Assembly (NCBI RefSeq): GCF_004801255.1
Contig: NZ_CP036295.1
Coordinates: forward strand, 743,001-807,000
DNA: 64,000 bases
Direction of reading: 5' to 3'
DNA from: Desulfovibrio desulfuricans
Lineage (GTDB): Bacteria > Desulfobacterota > Desulfovibrionia > Desulfovibrionales > Desulfovibrionaceae
Positions 7,652 through 15,258 of this stretch are shown in pieces. The position numbers were made by a program, and so were the translations under genes. Within the stretch, counting starts at the first letter, position 1. Each line of letters begins with the position of its first letter. The notes below the pieces were generated by a model. That model saw only the letters and a program-made list of their open reading frames with translations. It made no database searches and was not told where the DNA came from.

Positions 7652-8884
7652 ATGAACCCAGCAGTTATCATTCTTGCCGCAGGCATGGCCTCGCGCATGG
7701 GCGAGGCCAAGGCTCTGCTTCCCTTGCCCTTGCTGCCCCGTGGCGGTCTCTGCTCGGCCCTGCGGGGTCTGGTCGCGCTGTACAGCGCGGCAGGGGTGGA
7801 GAACGTGGTCATCGTCAGCGGTTTTCATGCCGGGGTGGTGGAAGGCGAGGCTGAAACGCTCGGAATCACCGTGGCGCGTAATCCTGATCCGCAGCAGGGC
7901 ATGTTTTCTTCGGTGCAGGCCGGGGTGGCGGCGTTGGCGCAGAGCGGTTTTGGCGGATATTTTTTTGTGCAGCCGGTAGATGTGCCGCTGGTGCGGCCCC
8001 TGACCCTGCTGGCGCTGCGCGACGCTGCCATGCAGGATGAGGCCGACCGCGCGGCCGCGCTGGCCGTGAGCGGCAAGGCTGACCCCTTGCCGGTGCTTGT
8101 GCCGGTCTTTGACGCGCAGGAGGGCCACCCCCCGCTTGTTCCCATGGCCTTGGCGGGGCGCATCATGGCGCACGATGGGGGCAACGGTTTGCGCGGGGCG
8201 CTTCAAGGGGCTCCCCTGCGTCATGTGCCCGTGCCCGACGCCATGATTCTGGAAGACATGGATACCCCTGACGACTACGCCCGCTTGCGTGTGCTGGCCC
8301 CTGAGCGCCCCATGCTCTCACCCGTCGAGGCGGATTTTTTGCTCCATCTGCACGGCGTGCCCGAAAAAGGCCTGCGCCACGCGCGGGCCGTGGGCACTGT
8401 GGCCTGCTGTCTGGCCGAAGCCCTGGCGCACGCGCGGGAGGCCGCCGGGTATGACGCCGGGGTCGACCCTCGCTGGGCGCTGGCTGGCGGCCTGCTGCAC
8501 GATATCTGCAAAGGCCAGCCCCGGCACGAAGCGGCGGCGGGGCAGTTGCTGCGTCAGCTGGAGCTACCGCAAATGGCGCGTCTGGTGCAGGATCACCGCG
8601 ATCTTTCCCTGCCGTGCGACGAGCCGGTAACCGAGCGCGAGCTGGTGTATCTGGCCGACAAATACTGCTATGGCGGCAGCTTTGTGCCCTTGCAGCGCCG
8701 CTTTGACCTCAAGCTCGAGGCTTACGCCCAGGACTCGCAGGCCTGCGAGGCCATATTGGGACGCCTTGCCCGCGCCAAAGAGCTGGAAGAACGCATCGCC
8801 CGCGAAATTGGCAGGACGCCCGCCCATGTGGCGGAAAAAGCCCTCGTGCGCAATTGCGGCGCAATGCGGGGACACGCCGCATGA
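7652..8884 (+). CDS. MobA/MocA-like nucleotidyltransferase fused to an HD domain (DVU_1551-like)
   Basis: This protein is 410 residues long. The N-terminal half is an NTP-transferase of the MobA/MocA type, starting AVIILAAGMASRMGEAK, with an acidic metal site in VQPVDVPL. The C-terminal half has an HD phosphohydrolase signature (GLLHDICKG) in an all-helical context. MocA enzymes attach CMP to molybdopterin to make the cytosine dinucleotide cofactor used by aldehyde oxidoreductase, so co-location with mop makes this the likely role of the first half. The HD half could hydrolyse a nucleotide or phosphate by-product. ATG 7652 is preceded by GAAGGAAAGGAAG. The frame is open further upstream, but that stretch is not family-like. 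Confidence 0.8.
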   Translation: MNPAVIILAAGMASRMGEAKALLPLPLLPRGGLCSALRGLVALYSAAGVENVVIVSGFHAGVVEGEAETLGITVARNPDPQQGMFSSVQAGVAALAQSGFGGYFFVQPVDVPLVRPLTLLALRDAAMQDEADRAAALAVSGKADPLPVLVPVFDAQEGHPPLVPMALAGRIMAHDGGNGLRGALQGAPLRHVPVPDAMILEDMDTPDDYARLRVLAPERPMLSPVEADFLLHLHGVPEKGLRHARAVGTVACCLAEALAHAREAAGYDAGVDPRWALAGGLLHDICKGQPRHEAAAGQLLRQLELPQMARLVQDHRDLSLPCDEPVTERELVYLADKYCYGGSFVPLQRRFDLKLEAYAQDSQACEAILGRLARAKELEERIAREIGRTPAHVAEKALVRNCGAMRGHAA

Positions 8885-9456
8885 GCGGAATGTGGCTGGT
8901 GCGGCACGGTTCTTTGCCGCCCAACCCCGAGCGCCGCATGGTCGGCGCGCGCGATATCCCCTTGAGCGACGCTGGCCGCGACCAGATACGCGCCATGGCC
9001 CGGCAGTTTATGCCCGAGCTGGGGCCGGGGCCGATTGTCGCGATCTGCTCTGATCTTGATCGCTGTCGCGAAACTGCGGCCCTTCTGCTGCAGTCCTTGC
9101 CGCCAGCGACCGTCCCCTTGCATGCGGAGCCCGGCTTGCGCGAGATATGCCTTGGACTGTGGCAGGGCTTGACCAAGGCGGAAATTGAAGACCACTGGCC
9201 CGGCGCATACGCTGACAGAGGGCATGATATGGCCCACTTTTGCCCCCCGCAGGGCGAGAGCTTTATGCAGACCCAGCGCAGGGCGCTGGCGGCGCTTGGC
9301 CGCTGGCGCGGGCGGTATCCTGCGGCCACGCTGCTGGTGGTTTCGCACGCGGGCGTCATCGGCACTCTGCTGGCCCACTATCTGGCGCTGCCGCTCAAGG
9401 ATGTGCTGCGCATCCCACAGTACTACGGCTGCCGGGCCTTTGTGCCCGAGTGGTAG
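8881..9456 (+). CDS. Histidine phosphatase family protein
   Basis: This 191-residue phosphoglycerate-mutase/CobC-type phosphatase has the phosphohistidine motif RHGSLP at residues 7-12 and the second catalytic motif VVSHAGVIGTLL near 157. The ATG overlaps the stop of the nucleotidyltransferase gene (ATGA). Small members of the family dephosphorylate cofactor intermediates, for example alpha-ribazole phosphate in cobalamin synthesis. Here the neighbours suggest a pathway tied to the molybdenum enzyme rather than cobalamin. It ends the plus-strand cluster; the next gene converges on it. Confidence 0.8.
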   Translation: MSGMWLVRHGSLPPNPERRMVGARDIPLSDAGRDQIRAMARQFMPELGPGPIVAICSDLDRCRETAALLLQSLPPATVPLHAEPGLREICLGLWQGLTKAEIEDHWPGAYADRGHDMAHFCPPQGESFMQTQRRALAALGRWRGRYPAATLLVVSHAGVIGTLLAHYLALPLKDVLRIPQYYGCRAFVPEW

Positions 9457-9510
9457 CGGCCTGCCTGCGCTGTTGCTTCCCCTTGCCCAGACTGCGCCCG
9501 CATTTGGGCG

Positions 9511-10050
9511 TCAGACCCAGGCCGTCGGATTGTACACGCTGATGTGCAGCTTGATGTAGCGGTCTTCAAGCACGTCGGCGGGCAGGTTCAGCGCAATATG
9601 TTCCTGCTCCAGTTGGCTGAATTTGGCCAGCCATGCGGCGGCCTCGCGCCCCAGGTCGGCCATGCGCGACAGCGGCGTAAACAGGCTGGCCGGGCATATC
9701 TGGTAGAGGTACAGCTCGCCCGCGTTGAGCACAAAGGGAAACAGCCCGCAGGCCACGGGTCTGTTGGGTCTGGGCAGACGGCAGCCGTGGCTGGTGCACG
9801 AGCGGCAGCCCCTGCCGTCCATGAAGGCCGTATCCTTGCTGAGCAAAAAAAAGTCGTTGGCGAGCCCGGGCCGCAACTGGTCGGGCAGCAACCCCATGGG
9901 AAACAGTTCGTTGGAATCCTGCGGACCGCAGCAGTAGCGACAATCGCGGCAGTAGCCGTTTTGCAGCCATCCGTCGCGCCAGCTGACGGTACGCCGACGC
10001 GGAAAAACTTTTTGCCAGTGTTCCAGATAGTCCCAAAAACCTTTGCTCAT
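9511..10050 (-). CDS. Cysteine-rich YkgJ-like putative metal-binding protein
   Basis: This 179-residue protein carries an N-terminal YCRDCRYCCGP motif and further paired cysteines (GCRSCTSHGC, then ACGLFPF). The pattern resembles the zinc/iron-chelating CxxxCxxC (YkgJ) family. ATG 10050 is preceded by GGGAGAG and starts MSKGFWDYLEH. The frame is open further upstream, but that part is low-complexity and not family-like. It converges on the histidine phosphatase gene. It lies 29 bases downstream of mdtI on the same strand and may be on its transcript. No enzymatic motif is visible. Confidence 0.6.
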   Translation of the reverse strand: MSKGFWDYLEHWQKVFPRRRTVSWRDGWLQNGYCRDCRYCCGPQDSNELFPMGLLPDQLRPGLANDFFLLSKDTAFMDGRGCRSCTSHGCRLPRPNRPVACGLFPFVLNAGELYLYQICPASLFTPLSRMADLGREAAAWLAKFSQLEQEHIALNLPADVLEDRYIKLHISVYNPTAWV

Positions 10051-10079
10051 AAACTCTCCCGAAAGCCCCGGTCCAAACC

Positions 10080-10418
10080 TCAGCTCGAATGCAGCAGAAC
10101 CATGCCGCACACAAGCAGGGCTATGCCCGCAAATGCGCTGGCCTTGAGTTTTTGGCGCAGCAGCAGCCATCCGCACAGCGATGTGCCCAGTATGCCAAAA
10201 CCGCCCCACATGGCGTAGGCCACGGCTAAATCCATATGCCGAACTGCCAGTGAAAGGCAATAGAAAGCCAGCCCCACCAGCACCAGGGCCAGAGCGCCCA
10301 TGCCGCGTCGGCGAAAGCTGTCGGACCGCACAAGCAGCATGTTGGCGGTAACATCCAGCGCCGCAGCCAGCATAACCAGCGGCAACGCCGCGCTGTCTAC
10401 CAGATTGGTCACGTCCAT
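10080..10418 (-). CDS. mdtI: Small multidrug resistance exporter subunit, MdtI-like
   Basis: This 112-residue protein has four transmembrane segments of the SMR family. It carries MdtI-like sequence: SDSFRRRG after helix 1, then AVAYAMWGGFGILGT in helix 3. MdtI and MdtJ form a heteromeric spermidine exporter in Escherichia coli. The membrane Glu of typical homodimeric SMR pumps is replaced by Asp (LDVTANM), also seen in pair subunits. The start ATG overlaps the mdtJ stop (TAATG), so the two are translationally coupled. The substrate here is inferred from the pairing only. Confidence 0.75.
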   Translation of the reverse strand: MDVTNLVDSAALPLVMLAAALDVTANMLLVRSDSFRRRGMGALALVLVGLAFYCLSLAVRHMDLAVAYAMWGGFGILGTSLCGWLLLRQKLKASAFAGIALLVCGMVLLHSS

Positions 10419-10903
10419 TACCGGCCCCCTCTCAGCGTCGCATTGCTGCGTTCAGGGGCTGCGGGCCAATGGGCGGCAGCGGCATCGGTGTTTGCGGGCA
10501 GCGCCGCATCCCGCCGATTTGCCTTCGGTGGGGCAGCAGGCCCGGTTTGCGGCCCGTGCCCTGTGCCTGCATTGACGAGCAGGGCGCCGGCCAGCACGCA
10601 GGCAAGCCCCAGCATCCGGCGCGGGGTCAGGGATTCATCCAGAAAAAACACGCTGCCAAGGGTAATGCAGGTGAGGCCAAGGCCTTCCCAAAAGGCAAAG
10701 GTCACCCCTACAGGGATGCCCGTAATCGCGTGAGACAAAAAAATATACGACAGGCCGATGGCCAGCCACATGACGGTCAGCCCCAGGGCTGGCGCATGTG
10801 CAAAGCTCCAGCCCTGAGCCAGCTTCATGGTGAGCGTGCCGCCTGTTTCCAGAGCTATGGCGGCGAGCAGGCAGTACCAGTGGTGTGGTTTTGTTGCAAA
10901 CAT
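10418..10903 (-). CDS. mdtJ: Small multidrug resistance exporter subunit, MdtJ-like, with C-terminal tail
   Basis: This 161-residue SMR protein has four transmembrane helices in residues 1-112: ALETGGTLTMKLAQ in helix 1 with the essential Glu, SYIFLSHAITG, and TFAFWEGLGLTCIT (the WEG motif). This matches MdtJ. A polar Ala/Pro/Asn-rich tail of about 45 residues follows, longer than E. coli MdtJ and probably cytoplasmic. It is the promoter-proximal gene of the pair. A promoter (11084-11111) and a leader with a nested hairpin enclosing the ribosome binding site region lie upstream, so regulation in cis is likely. Confidence 0.75.
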   Translation of the reverse strand: MFATKPHHWYCLLAAIALETGGTLTMKLAQGWSFAHAPALGLTVMWLAIGLSYIFLSHAITGIPVGVTFAFWEGLGLTCITLGSVFFLDESLTPRRMLGLACVLAGALLVNAGTGHGPQTGPAAPPKANRRDAALPANTDAAAAHWPAAPERSNATLRGGR

Positions 10904-10910
10904 AAAAATA

Positions 10911-10983
10911 TCTCGCTGAGAACAATGATGTGCCTTTGCAAAGCAAAGGACAATAATGATGATGATTTGAGATAACAGCGAGA
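10911..10983 (-). ncRNA. Structured 5' leader of mdtJI (nested hairpins)
   Basis: On the minus-strand mRNA an outer stem of eight pairs (TCTCGCTG with CAGCGAGA) brackets an inner perfect hairpin CCTTTGC-TTT-GCAAAGG. The 3' arm of the outer stem, GCGAGA, is the only purine-rich element before the mdtJ ATG and ends 7 bases from it. Folding should therefore mask the ribosome binding site. I do not recognise a known riboswitch class; the loops do not match the guanidine-II consensus. Confidence 0.45.
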
Positions 10984-11083
10984 AATGCTATAGCAGGCAA
11001 CGCCAGCAGCGTTCTTCAGTAAAGCCGCAAAAGCACAAGCGTAAAAGTGCTGTTAAGGTACATATAAATAGTAACATAAGTTC

Positions 11084-11111
11084 AGTATAAGGCTGAATAG
11101 CCTTGAGTCAA
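11084..11111 (-). promoter_or_regulatory. Sigma-70-type promoter of mdtJI with an operator-like palindrome in its spacer
   Basis: On the minus strand TTGACT (11111-11106) and TATACT (11089-11084) are separated by 16 bases, close to the sigma-70 consensus. The spacer consists almost entirely of the perfect inverted repeat AAGGCT-GAAT-AGCCTT (11089-11104), placing a dimeric regulator between the -35 and -10 boxes. Transcription would start near 11077 and give a leader of about 170 bases. Confidence 0.6.
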
Positions 11112-11210
11112 TACCGCAGCGGCAGTGGTGGGCGCGGTATATGGCTGGTGAGTATGAGGCATGGACTTGTTGCATTGCTCCTGGGCAGCCATCGCTGCTG
11201 AAGCAAATGG

Positions 11211-11239
11211 AAAAGGCGGGTCCTGCGACCCGCCTTTTT
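11211..11239. terminator. Bidirectional intrinsic terminator at the end of the gua-tat-his operon
   Basis: GGCGGGTC-CTGC-GACCCGCC is flanked by AAAA on the left and TTTTT on the right, so it works on either strand. It lies 100 bases beyond the hisA stop codon (minus strand) and separates that operon from the mdtJ promoter. Confidence 0.85.
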
Positions 11240-11338
11240 ATGAACTGCAACAGTGCGGAACTGAACAATGCATTGGCGTGGTTCAACGCCAAAGGGCATC
11301 CTGGTATCTTTGAAAACCAAGGTTTCAAAGGCGGGATG

Positions 11339-12070
11339 CTACTGGGCGGCAATCCAGGCGTTGGCTTCCTCAAGGTTGAGGGTGCCCTCGTACAGGGCCC
11401 TGCCGCTTACAGCGCCCACCAGGCTGGTGCTGAGGGTGAGGGGGTAGAGTTTCTGCACGTCGGCTAGCGTCGCCACCCCGCCCGCCGCAATGACCGGCAC
11501 GGTGGAAAGGCGCGACAGATGCTCAAGCGCGGCCACGTTTACGCCGCACTGCATGCCGTCGCGTTCAATATCGGTATAGATGATAAAGGCCGCGCCGTCC
11601 GCCAGCAGACGGGGTAGCGCCCCGTCTACGGTCAAACCCGTATCGGCCACCCAGCCGCGCGTTTTAAGCTTGCCGCCGTCCGCATCCAGCGAGACGCCGA
11701 TGCGTCCGGGAAAGGCCCGGCACATCTCGGCAAACAGGTCGGGCTGTTCCAGCGCCAGCGTGCCTATGATCAGGCGAGAAACGCCCGCATCAAGGTAGGC
11801 GCGGGCCGTATCCATATCGCGGATACCGCCGCCAAGCTGCACGGGGATGGAAAGCTCGGTGCAGATACGGCGTACGATTTTGCGGCTTTTGGCCGCCCCG
11901 TCAAAGGCCCCGTCAAGGTCAACCACATGCAGCCAGCGCGCGCCGCGTGCCTCCCAGGCTTTGGCGGCGTCGGTTGGGTCTTCGGCAAAGACGGTGCTTT
12001 CGTGAGCGCGCCCCTGCTTGAGACGTACGGCCTTGCCGTCCTGAATGTCCACGGCGGGAAACAGAATCAT
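11339..12070 (-). CDS. hisA: Phosphoribosylformimino-AICAR phosphate isomerase HisA
   Basis: This 243-residue TIM barrel matches the usual length of HisA, which isomerises ProFAR to PRFAR in histidine biosynthesis. [13 protein letters not shown] carries the catalytic Asp near residue 8, and [11 protein letters not shown] carries the second acidic residue. LGGGIRD and VIAAGGVA are the two phosphate-binding loops. The start overlaps the stop of the upstream lipoprotein gene (ATGA). It is the last gene of the operon, followed by a strong terminator. Confidence 0.95.
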   Translation of the reverse strand: MILFPAVDIQDGKAVRLKQGRAHESTVFAEDPTDAAKAWEARGARWLHVVDLDGAFDGAAKSRKIVRRICTELSIPVQLGGGIRDMDTARAYLDAGVSRLIIGTLALEQPDLFAEMCRAFPGRIGVSLDADGGKLKTRGWVADTGLTVDGALPRLLADGAAFIIYTDIERDGMQCGVNVAALEHLSRLSTVPVIAAGGVATLADVQKLYPLTLSTSLVGAVSGRALYEGTLNLEEANAWIAAQ

Positions 12071-12726
12071 AAATTCATGTCCTTAACTGCTTTGTGCATG
12101 CCGTCCACGGACATCTCTTCAGCGGTAACCCACTGGCCGTGCCGCTTAAAGAACGTGCCCACGTTGAGCAGATTGTCGGCCAGACCCTCCTGCCGCTCTT
12201 CAAAGACCGAGCGCGACATCACATAGCCGTTGGCAATGTTGATGAGGAAAAATTCCACGCGCACATGGGCAGGTTCGGTAACGCCGGCTGTGGAGCCTTC
12301 GCGTTCGTGCCAGTCGAGCACCTGGGGCACCAGCAAGAGCTGTGCGCCCTGTTTTTTGCCGTAGGCTATCCACAGGGGCAGGGCCTGCGGCTGCTCGGAG
12401 CTGTGAAAGCGCGTGAGGTCCTTGGGCAGGTCAATGGAGTTGATAAACTTGTACTGCCGTTTGGTGTCGGCGGTGAGCACGCTCTGCAACCGGCGGTCAA
12501 GCGAGGGCAGCATCTCGTCGGCAATACGCCCCTGATTTTCGGGTATATGCCCGGTAATCAGCTGGCTTGCGTTGATCGGTTGGGTAAAGGGCGCAACCGA
12601 TATGACATACGAAGGCGAAATGACGCGGGGAACATCCGCCGTGCTGGTGGGACGACGGCTGCACGCGCAGGCGATCACCAGCAGGCAGAGCGCGGGCAGC
12701 AACAGTATACGAAGTCGGGATTGCAT
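12067..12726 (-). CDS. Putative lipoprotein of unknown function
   Basis: This 219-residue protein begins [25 protein letters not shown], a type II signal peptide with lipobox LVIAC, so it should be lipid-anchored outside the cytoplasmic membrane. ATG 12726 overlaps the hisB stop (TGATG); a TTG one codon earlier is less likely. The mature part ([25 protein letters not shown]) resembles TolB-N/LpoB-like lipoprotein folds in pattern only. It is translationally coupled to hisB and hisA, which is odd for an envelope protein. Proximity to tatB/tatC may be the real link. Confidence 0.65.
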   Translation of the reverse strand: MQSRLRILLLPALCLLVIACACSRRPTSTADVPRVISPSYVISVAPFTQPINASQLITGHIPENQGRIADEMLPSLDRRLQSVLTADTKRQYKFINSIDLPKDLTRFHSSEQPQALPLWIAYGKKQGAQLLLVPQVLDWHEREGSTAGVTEPAHVRVEFFLINIANGYVMSRSVFEERQEGLADNLLNVGTFFKRHGQWVTAEEMSVDGMHKAVKDMNL

Positions 12727-13325
12727 CAATCAAGACCTCCCTTGGTGCTTCTGATAGTTGTGCCGTTTCGGCGTACCGCCTGGGCCAAGGCAAGCCCCAG
12801 CCCTTTGGCGGCCGATTCCAGCAAGTGATGGCCATTCTGGCCATAGCGGAATTCTACATGCAGGTTGCAGCGGGCGCTGCTGGCAAAGGCCTTGTAAAAC
12901 TCGCGCCAGAGGTCTTTTTCCTCCCCGGCCAGAACCGGGGGCAACAGCTCGCCGCCGCGCCATTCAAGCCAGGGGCGGCCCGAAAGATCGACGGTTGTTT
13001 CTGCAAGGGCTTCATCCATAGGTACACGGCCATACCCCACCCTGGCAATGCCTGCTTTGTCGCCAAGGGCCTCAAGCAGCGCCTTGCCAAGCAGCAGACC
13101 TACATCTTCGGTGGTGTGGTGGGCGTCCACTTCCATATCGCCTTCGCAGACCAGCCGCAGATCCATACCGGCCCAAAAGGCGGTGAGGGTCAGCATGTGG
13201 TCAAGCAGGCCAAAACCGGTTTTCACGTCTGTGATGCCCTGACCGTCGAGGTTCAGTTCAAGCCGGATGTCAGTTTCGGCGCTTTTGCGTGCCTGGGTGG
13301 AAGTTCTTATTGCCGTGTTGCTCAT
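12726..13325 (-). CDS. hisB: Imidazoleglycerol-phosphate dehydratase HisB
   Basis: This 199-residue single-domain IGP dehydratase catalyses the sixth step of histidine synthesis. The two metal-binding His signatures are [14 protein letters not shown] near residue 68 and [13 protein letters not shown] near 165. GLLDHMLT, near residue 40, is the conserved N-terminal motif. It is monofunctional, without the histidinol phosphatase domain found in enterobacteria. Its start overlaps the tatC stop by ATGA. Confidence 0.95.
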   Translation of the reverse strand: MSNTAIRTSTQARKSAETDIRLELNLDGQGITDVKTGFGLLDHMLTLTAFWAGMDLRLVCEGDMEVDAHHTTEDVGLLLGKALLEALGDKAGIARVGYGRVPMDEALAETTVDLSGRPWLEWRGGELLPPVLAGEEKDLWREFYKAFASSARCNLHVEFRYGQNGHHLLESAAKGLGLALAQAVRRNGTTIRSTKGGLD

Positions 13326-14557
13326 GCGTCCTCCGCAGAGTGTTCGCCCTTGCCCGGTTTTTTGTCCGCGCCAGCCGTAGCGGCTTCGCCTGCTTCGGCG
13401 TCGGATTTTTCTTCTGATTCTTCATCCTTGGCGGTCTTTTTGCCAAAGGCCGAGGCCACATAGATGCTTATTTCGTACAGCACAAGCATGGGCGCGGCCA
13501 TAAGCAGCTGCGAAACCACGTCAGGCGGCGAAAGAATGGCCGCAACAATAAAGATGCCAAGGATGGCGTAGCGGCGTACCCGGCGCATAAGCGCGGCTGT
13601 GATAATGCCCATGCGCGCCAGAAAAAAGGCGAACAGGGGCATTTCAAACACCAGACCAAAGGCGAGAATGAGCTTGAGCACAAAGCTCAAATAATCGCTG
13701 ATCTTGGGCATGGCCACAATGGTGTCGGTGGCGTAACTCACAAAAAAGGCAAAGGCATTGGGAAAGACCACAAAGTAGCAAAACGCGCCGCCGCTGATGA
13801 AGAAAAATGCCGACATAAAGGCCACAGGCAGAATGTGCCGTTTTTCTTCTTCATACAGGCCGGGGGCTATGAAGGACCATATCTGGTAAAAAATGACCGG
13901 GCTGCTCACAAACACGCCTGCCACAAAAGAAATGTGCATGCGTGTAAAAAAGCCTTCGGGCAGGGTGGTGTAGATGGCGTGCGAGCCTTCGGGCAACACC
14001 TTGAGCAGCGGGTCGACCAGTGCGTCAAAAATGGGGTCTACAATGGCCCAGCAGGCCATAAAGCCCACCATGACGGCCAGGCAGCAGCGCACAAGGCGGC
14101 CGCGCAGTTCCGAAAGGTGGTCCATAAGGCCCATGGGGCGGTCATCGCCTTCCGCCTCTTCCTCTTCGCCTTCCGGTGCGGCGGGAGGGGCGCTTTCGCT
14201 CTGGGCGGGCAGGTTTTCCGGCTCTGCCGCAGGGCTCAGCGTTTCGCCCACGGGCGGAACAGGGGGCAGGGGAGGCTGACCGTCGGCCTGCGTTGGCGGC
14301 GCGGCCTCGGCAGCCGCGTCAGGGGCGGCTTCCGATCCGGTCTGAGGATCTGCCGTCGCTGCCTCTTGCGCAAGGTCGGCAGCCTGTGCGGGGGCAGCCT
14401 CGACCGACGGCGTTTGCGCCGCCGCAGTCGCATCTGCCGCCGGGTCTACCGGGGCCGTTGCAGTATCGTTTACGTTATTAAGGGAAGCATCCCCTGCGGT
14501 CTCAGGGGCAGACGTAGCAGCGGCCACCTCAGGGCTCAAGGGTTTGTCTGTGCTCAT
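13322..14557 (-). CDS. tatC: Sec-independent translocase subunit TatC with a long low-complexity N-terminus
   Basis: This 411-residue protein includes a recognisable TatC core of about 245 residues starting near [14 protein letters not shown] (residue 142). The core has six predicted transmembrane segments and family motifs including [29 protein letters not shown] and an SPPDVVSQ loop. TatC recognises twin-arginine signal peptides. About 140 Ala/Pro/Glu/Asp-rich residues come first, then a polar C-terminal tail. The first ATG (14557) gives ATGA overlap with tatB; a start nearer the core would lose this coupling. The extension is compositionally like the TatB tail. Confidence 0.9.
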   Translation of the reverse strand: MSTDKPLSPEVAAATSAPETAGDASLNNVNDTATAPVDPAADATAAAQTPSVEAAPAQAADLAQEAATADPQTGSEAAPDAAAEAAPPTQADGQPPLPPVPPVGETLSPAAEPENLPAQSESAPPAAPEGEEEEAEGDDRPMGLMDHLSELRGRLVRCCLAVMVGFMACWAIVDPIFDALVDPLLKVLPEGSHAIYTTLPEGFFTRMHISFVAGVFVSSPVIFYQIWSFIAPGLYEEEKRHILPVAFMSAFFFISGGAFCYFVVFPNAFAFFVSYATDTIVAMPKISDYLSFVLKLILAFGLVFEMPLFAFFLARMGIITAALMRRVRRYAILGIFIVAAILSPPDVVSQLLMAAPMLVLYEISIYVASAFGKKTAKDEESEEKSDAEAGEAATAGADKKPGKGEHSAEDA

Positions 14558-15249
14558 GCCTTGCCGCCGTTGTCAGTGGCTGCGGCAACCTGCGCTGCGC
14601 CTGAGGCGGCTGGCTGCTTTACTTCGGCTGCCTCAGCCTCGGCCCTGGTTTTGGCAAGGGCCTCGGCCAGCGGGCTGCCCGCGGGGGGCGTTGCCGGGGC
14701 GGCGTCTGCCTTGGCGTTTGCGGGGCTTTCCACAACCTGAGCGTCCACAACCTTTGCCTCGGCAACCGGCTCAGCGGTGGGGGCCCCGGTTGCGGCGGCC
14801 TCCTGCGAGTTCTCGGCTGCATGGGCTTCGGCGGCAACAGGCTGGACGGTCTGGGCCGCCTCCTGCTGGGCTGCTGGCGCGGCCTGCCCGGCCTGCGCCG
14901 TGGAGCTGGTTGCGGAAGCGTCAATGACAGCCTCGGAGGCAGGTATGTTTTCGCCCTGCGCTGTTGCTGTCGCCGTGCCAGCCGCTTCAGCGCCTTCCTT
15001 GGCCGCGCGCGCTTCCTTGGCCGCTGCTGCGGCTTCCTTGGCTGCGCGGGCAGCCTCCTGCTTGCGTTTGCGTTGTTCTTCCTCCTCGGCCTCAGCATTC
15101 AGCGTGCGCTGAAAATCTGTGGAAACCCGGCGGAATTCACCCATGGCCTTGCCCAGCGTGCGCGACACGTTGGCGAGGCTTTTGGGGCCAAGAACAATGA
15201 GGGCCACCACCAGGATGACCAGAAGTTCAGAGCTTCCTATCCCAAACAT
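14554..15249 (-). CDS. tatB: Sec-independent translocase subunit TatB
   Basis: This 231-residue protein begins MFGIGSSELLVILVVALIVLGP, the single membrane helix plus the Gly-Pro hinge of TatA/TatB. An amphipathic helix (KSLANVSRTLGKAMGEFRR) follows. Position next to tatC and the longer cytoplasmic part favour TatB over TatA. Residues from about 55 onward are first Lys/Glu/Ala-rich and probably helical, then Ala/Pro/Gln low-complexity to the end. It lies between guaA and tatC in a compact operon. Confidence 0.88.
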   Translation of the reverse strand: MFGIGSSELLVILVVALIVLGPKSLANVSRTLGKAMGEFRRVSTDFQRTLNAEAEEEEQRKRKQEAARAAKEAAAAAKEARAAKEGAEAAGTATATAQGENIPASEAVIDASATSSTAQAGQAAPAAQQEAAQTVQPVAAEAHAAENSQEAAATGAPTAEPVAEAKVVDAQVVESPANAKADAAPATPPAGSPLAEALAKTRAEAEAAEVKQPAASGAAQVAAATDNGGKA

Positions 15250-15258
15250 GCTGCCCCC

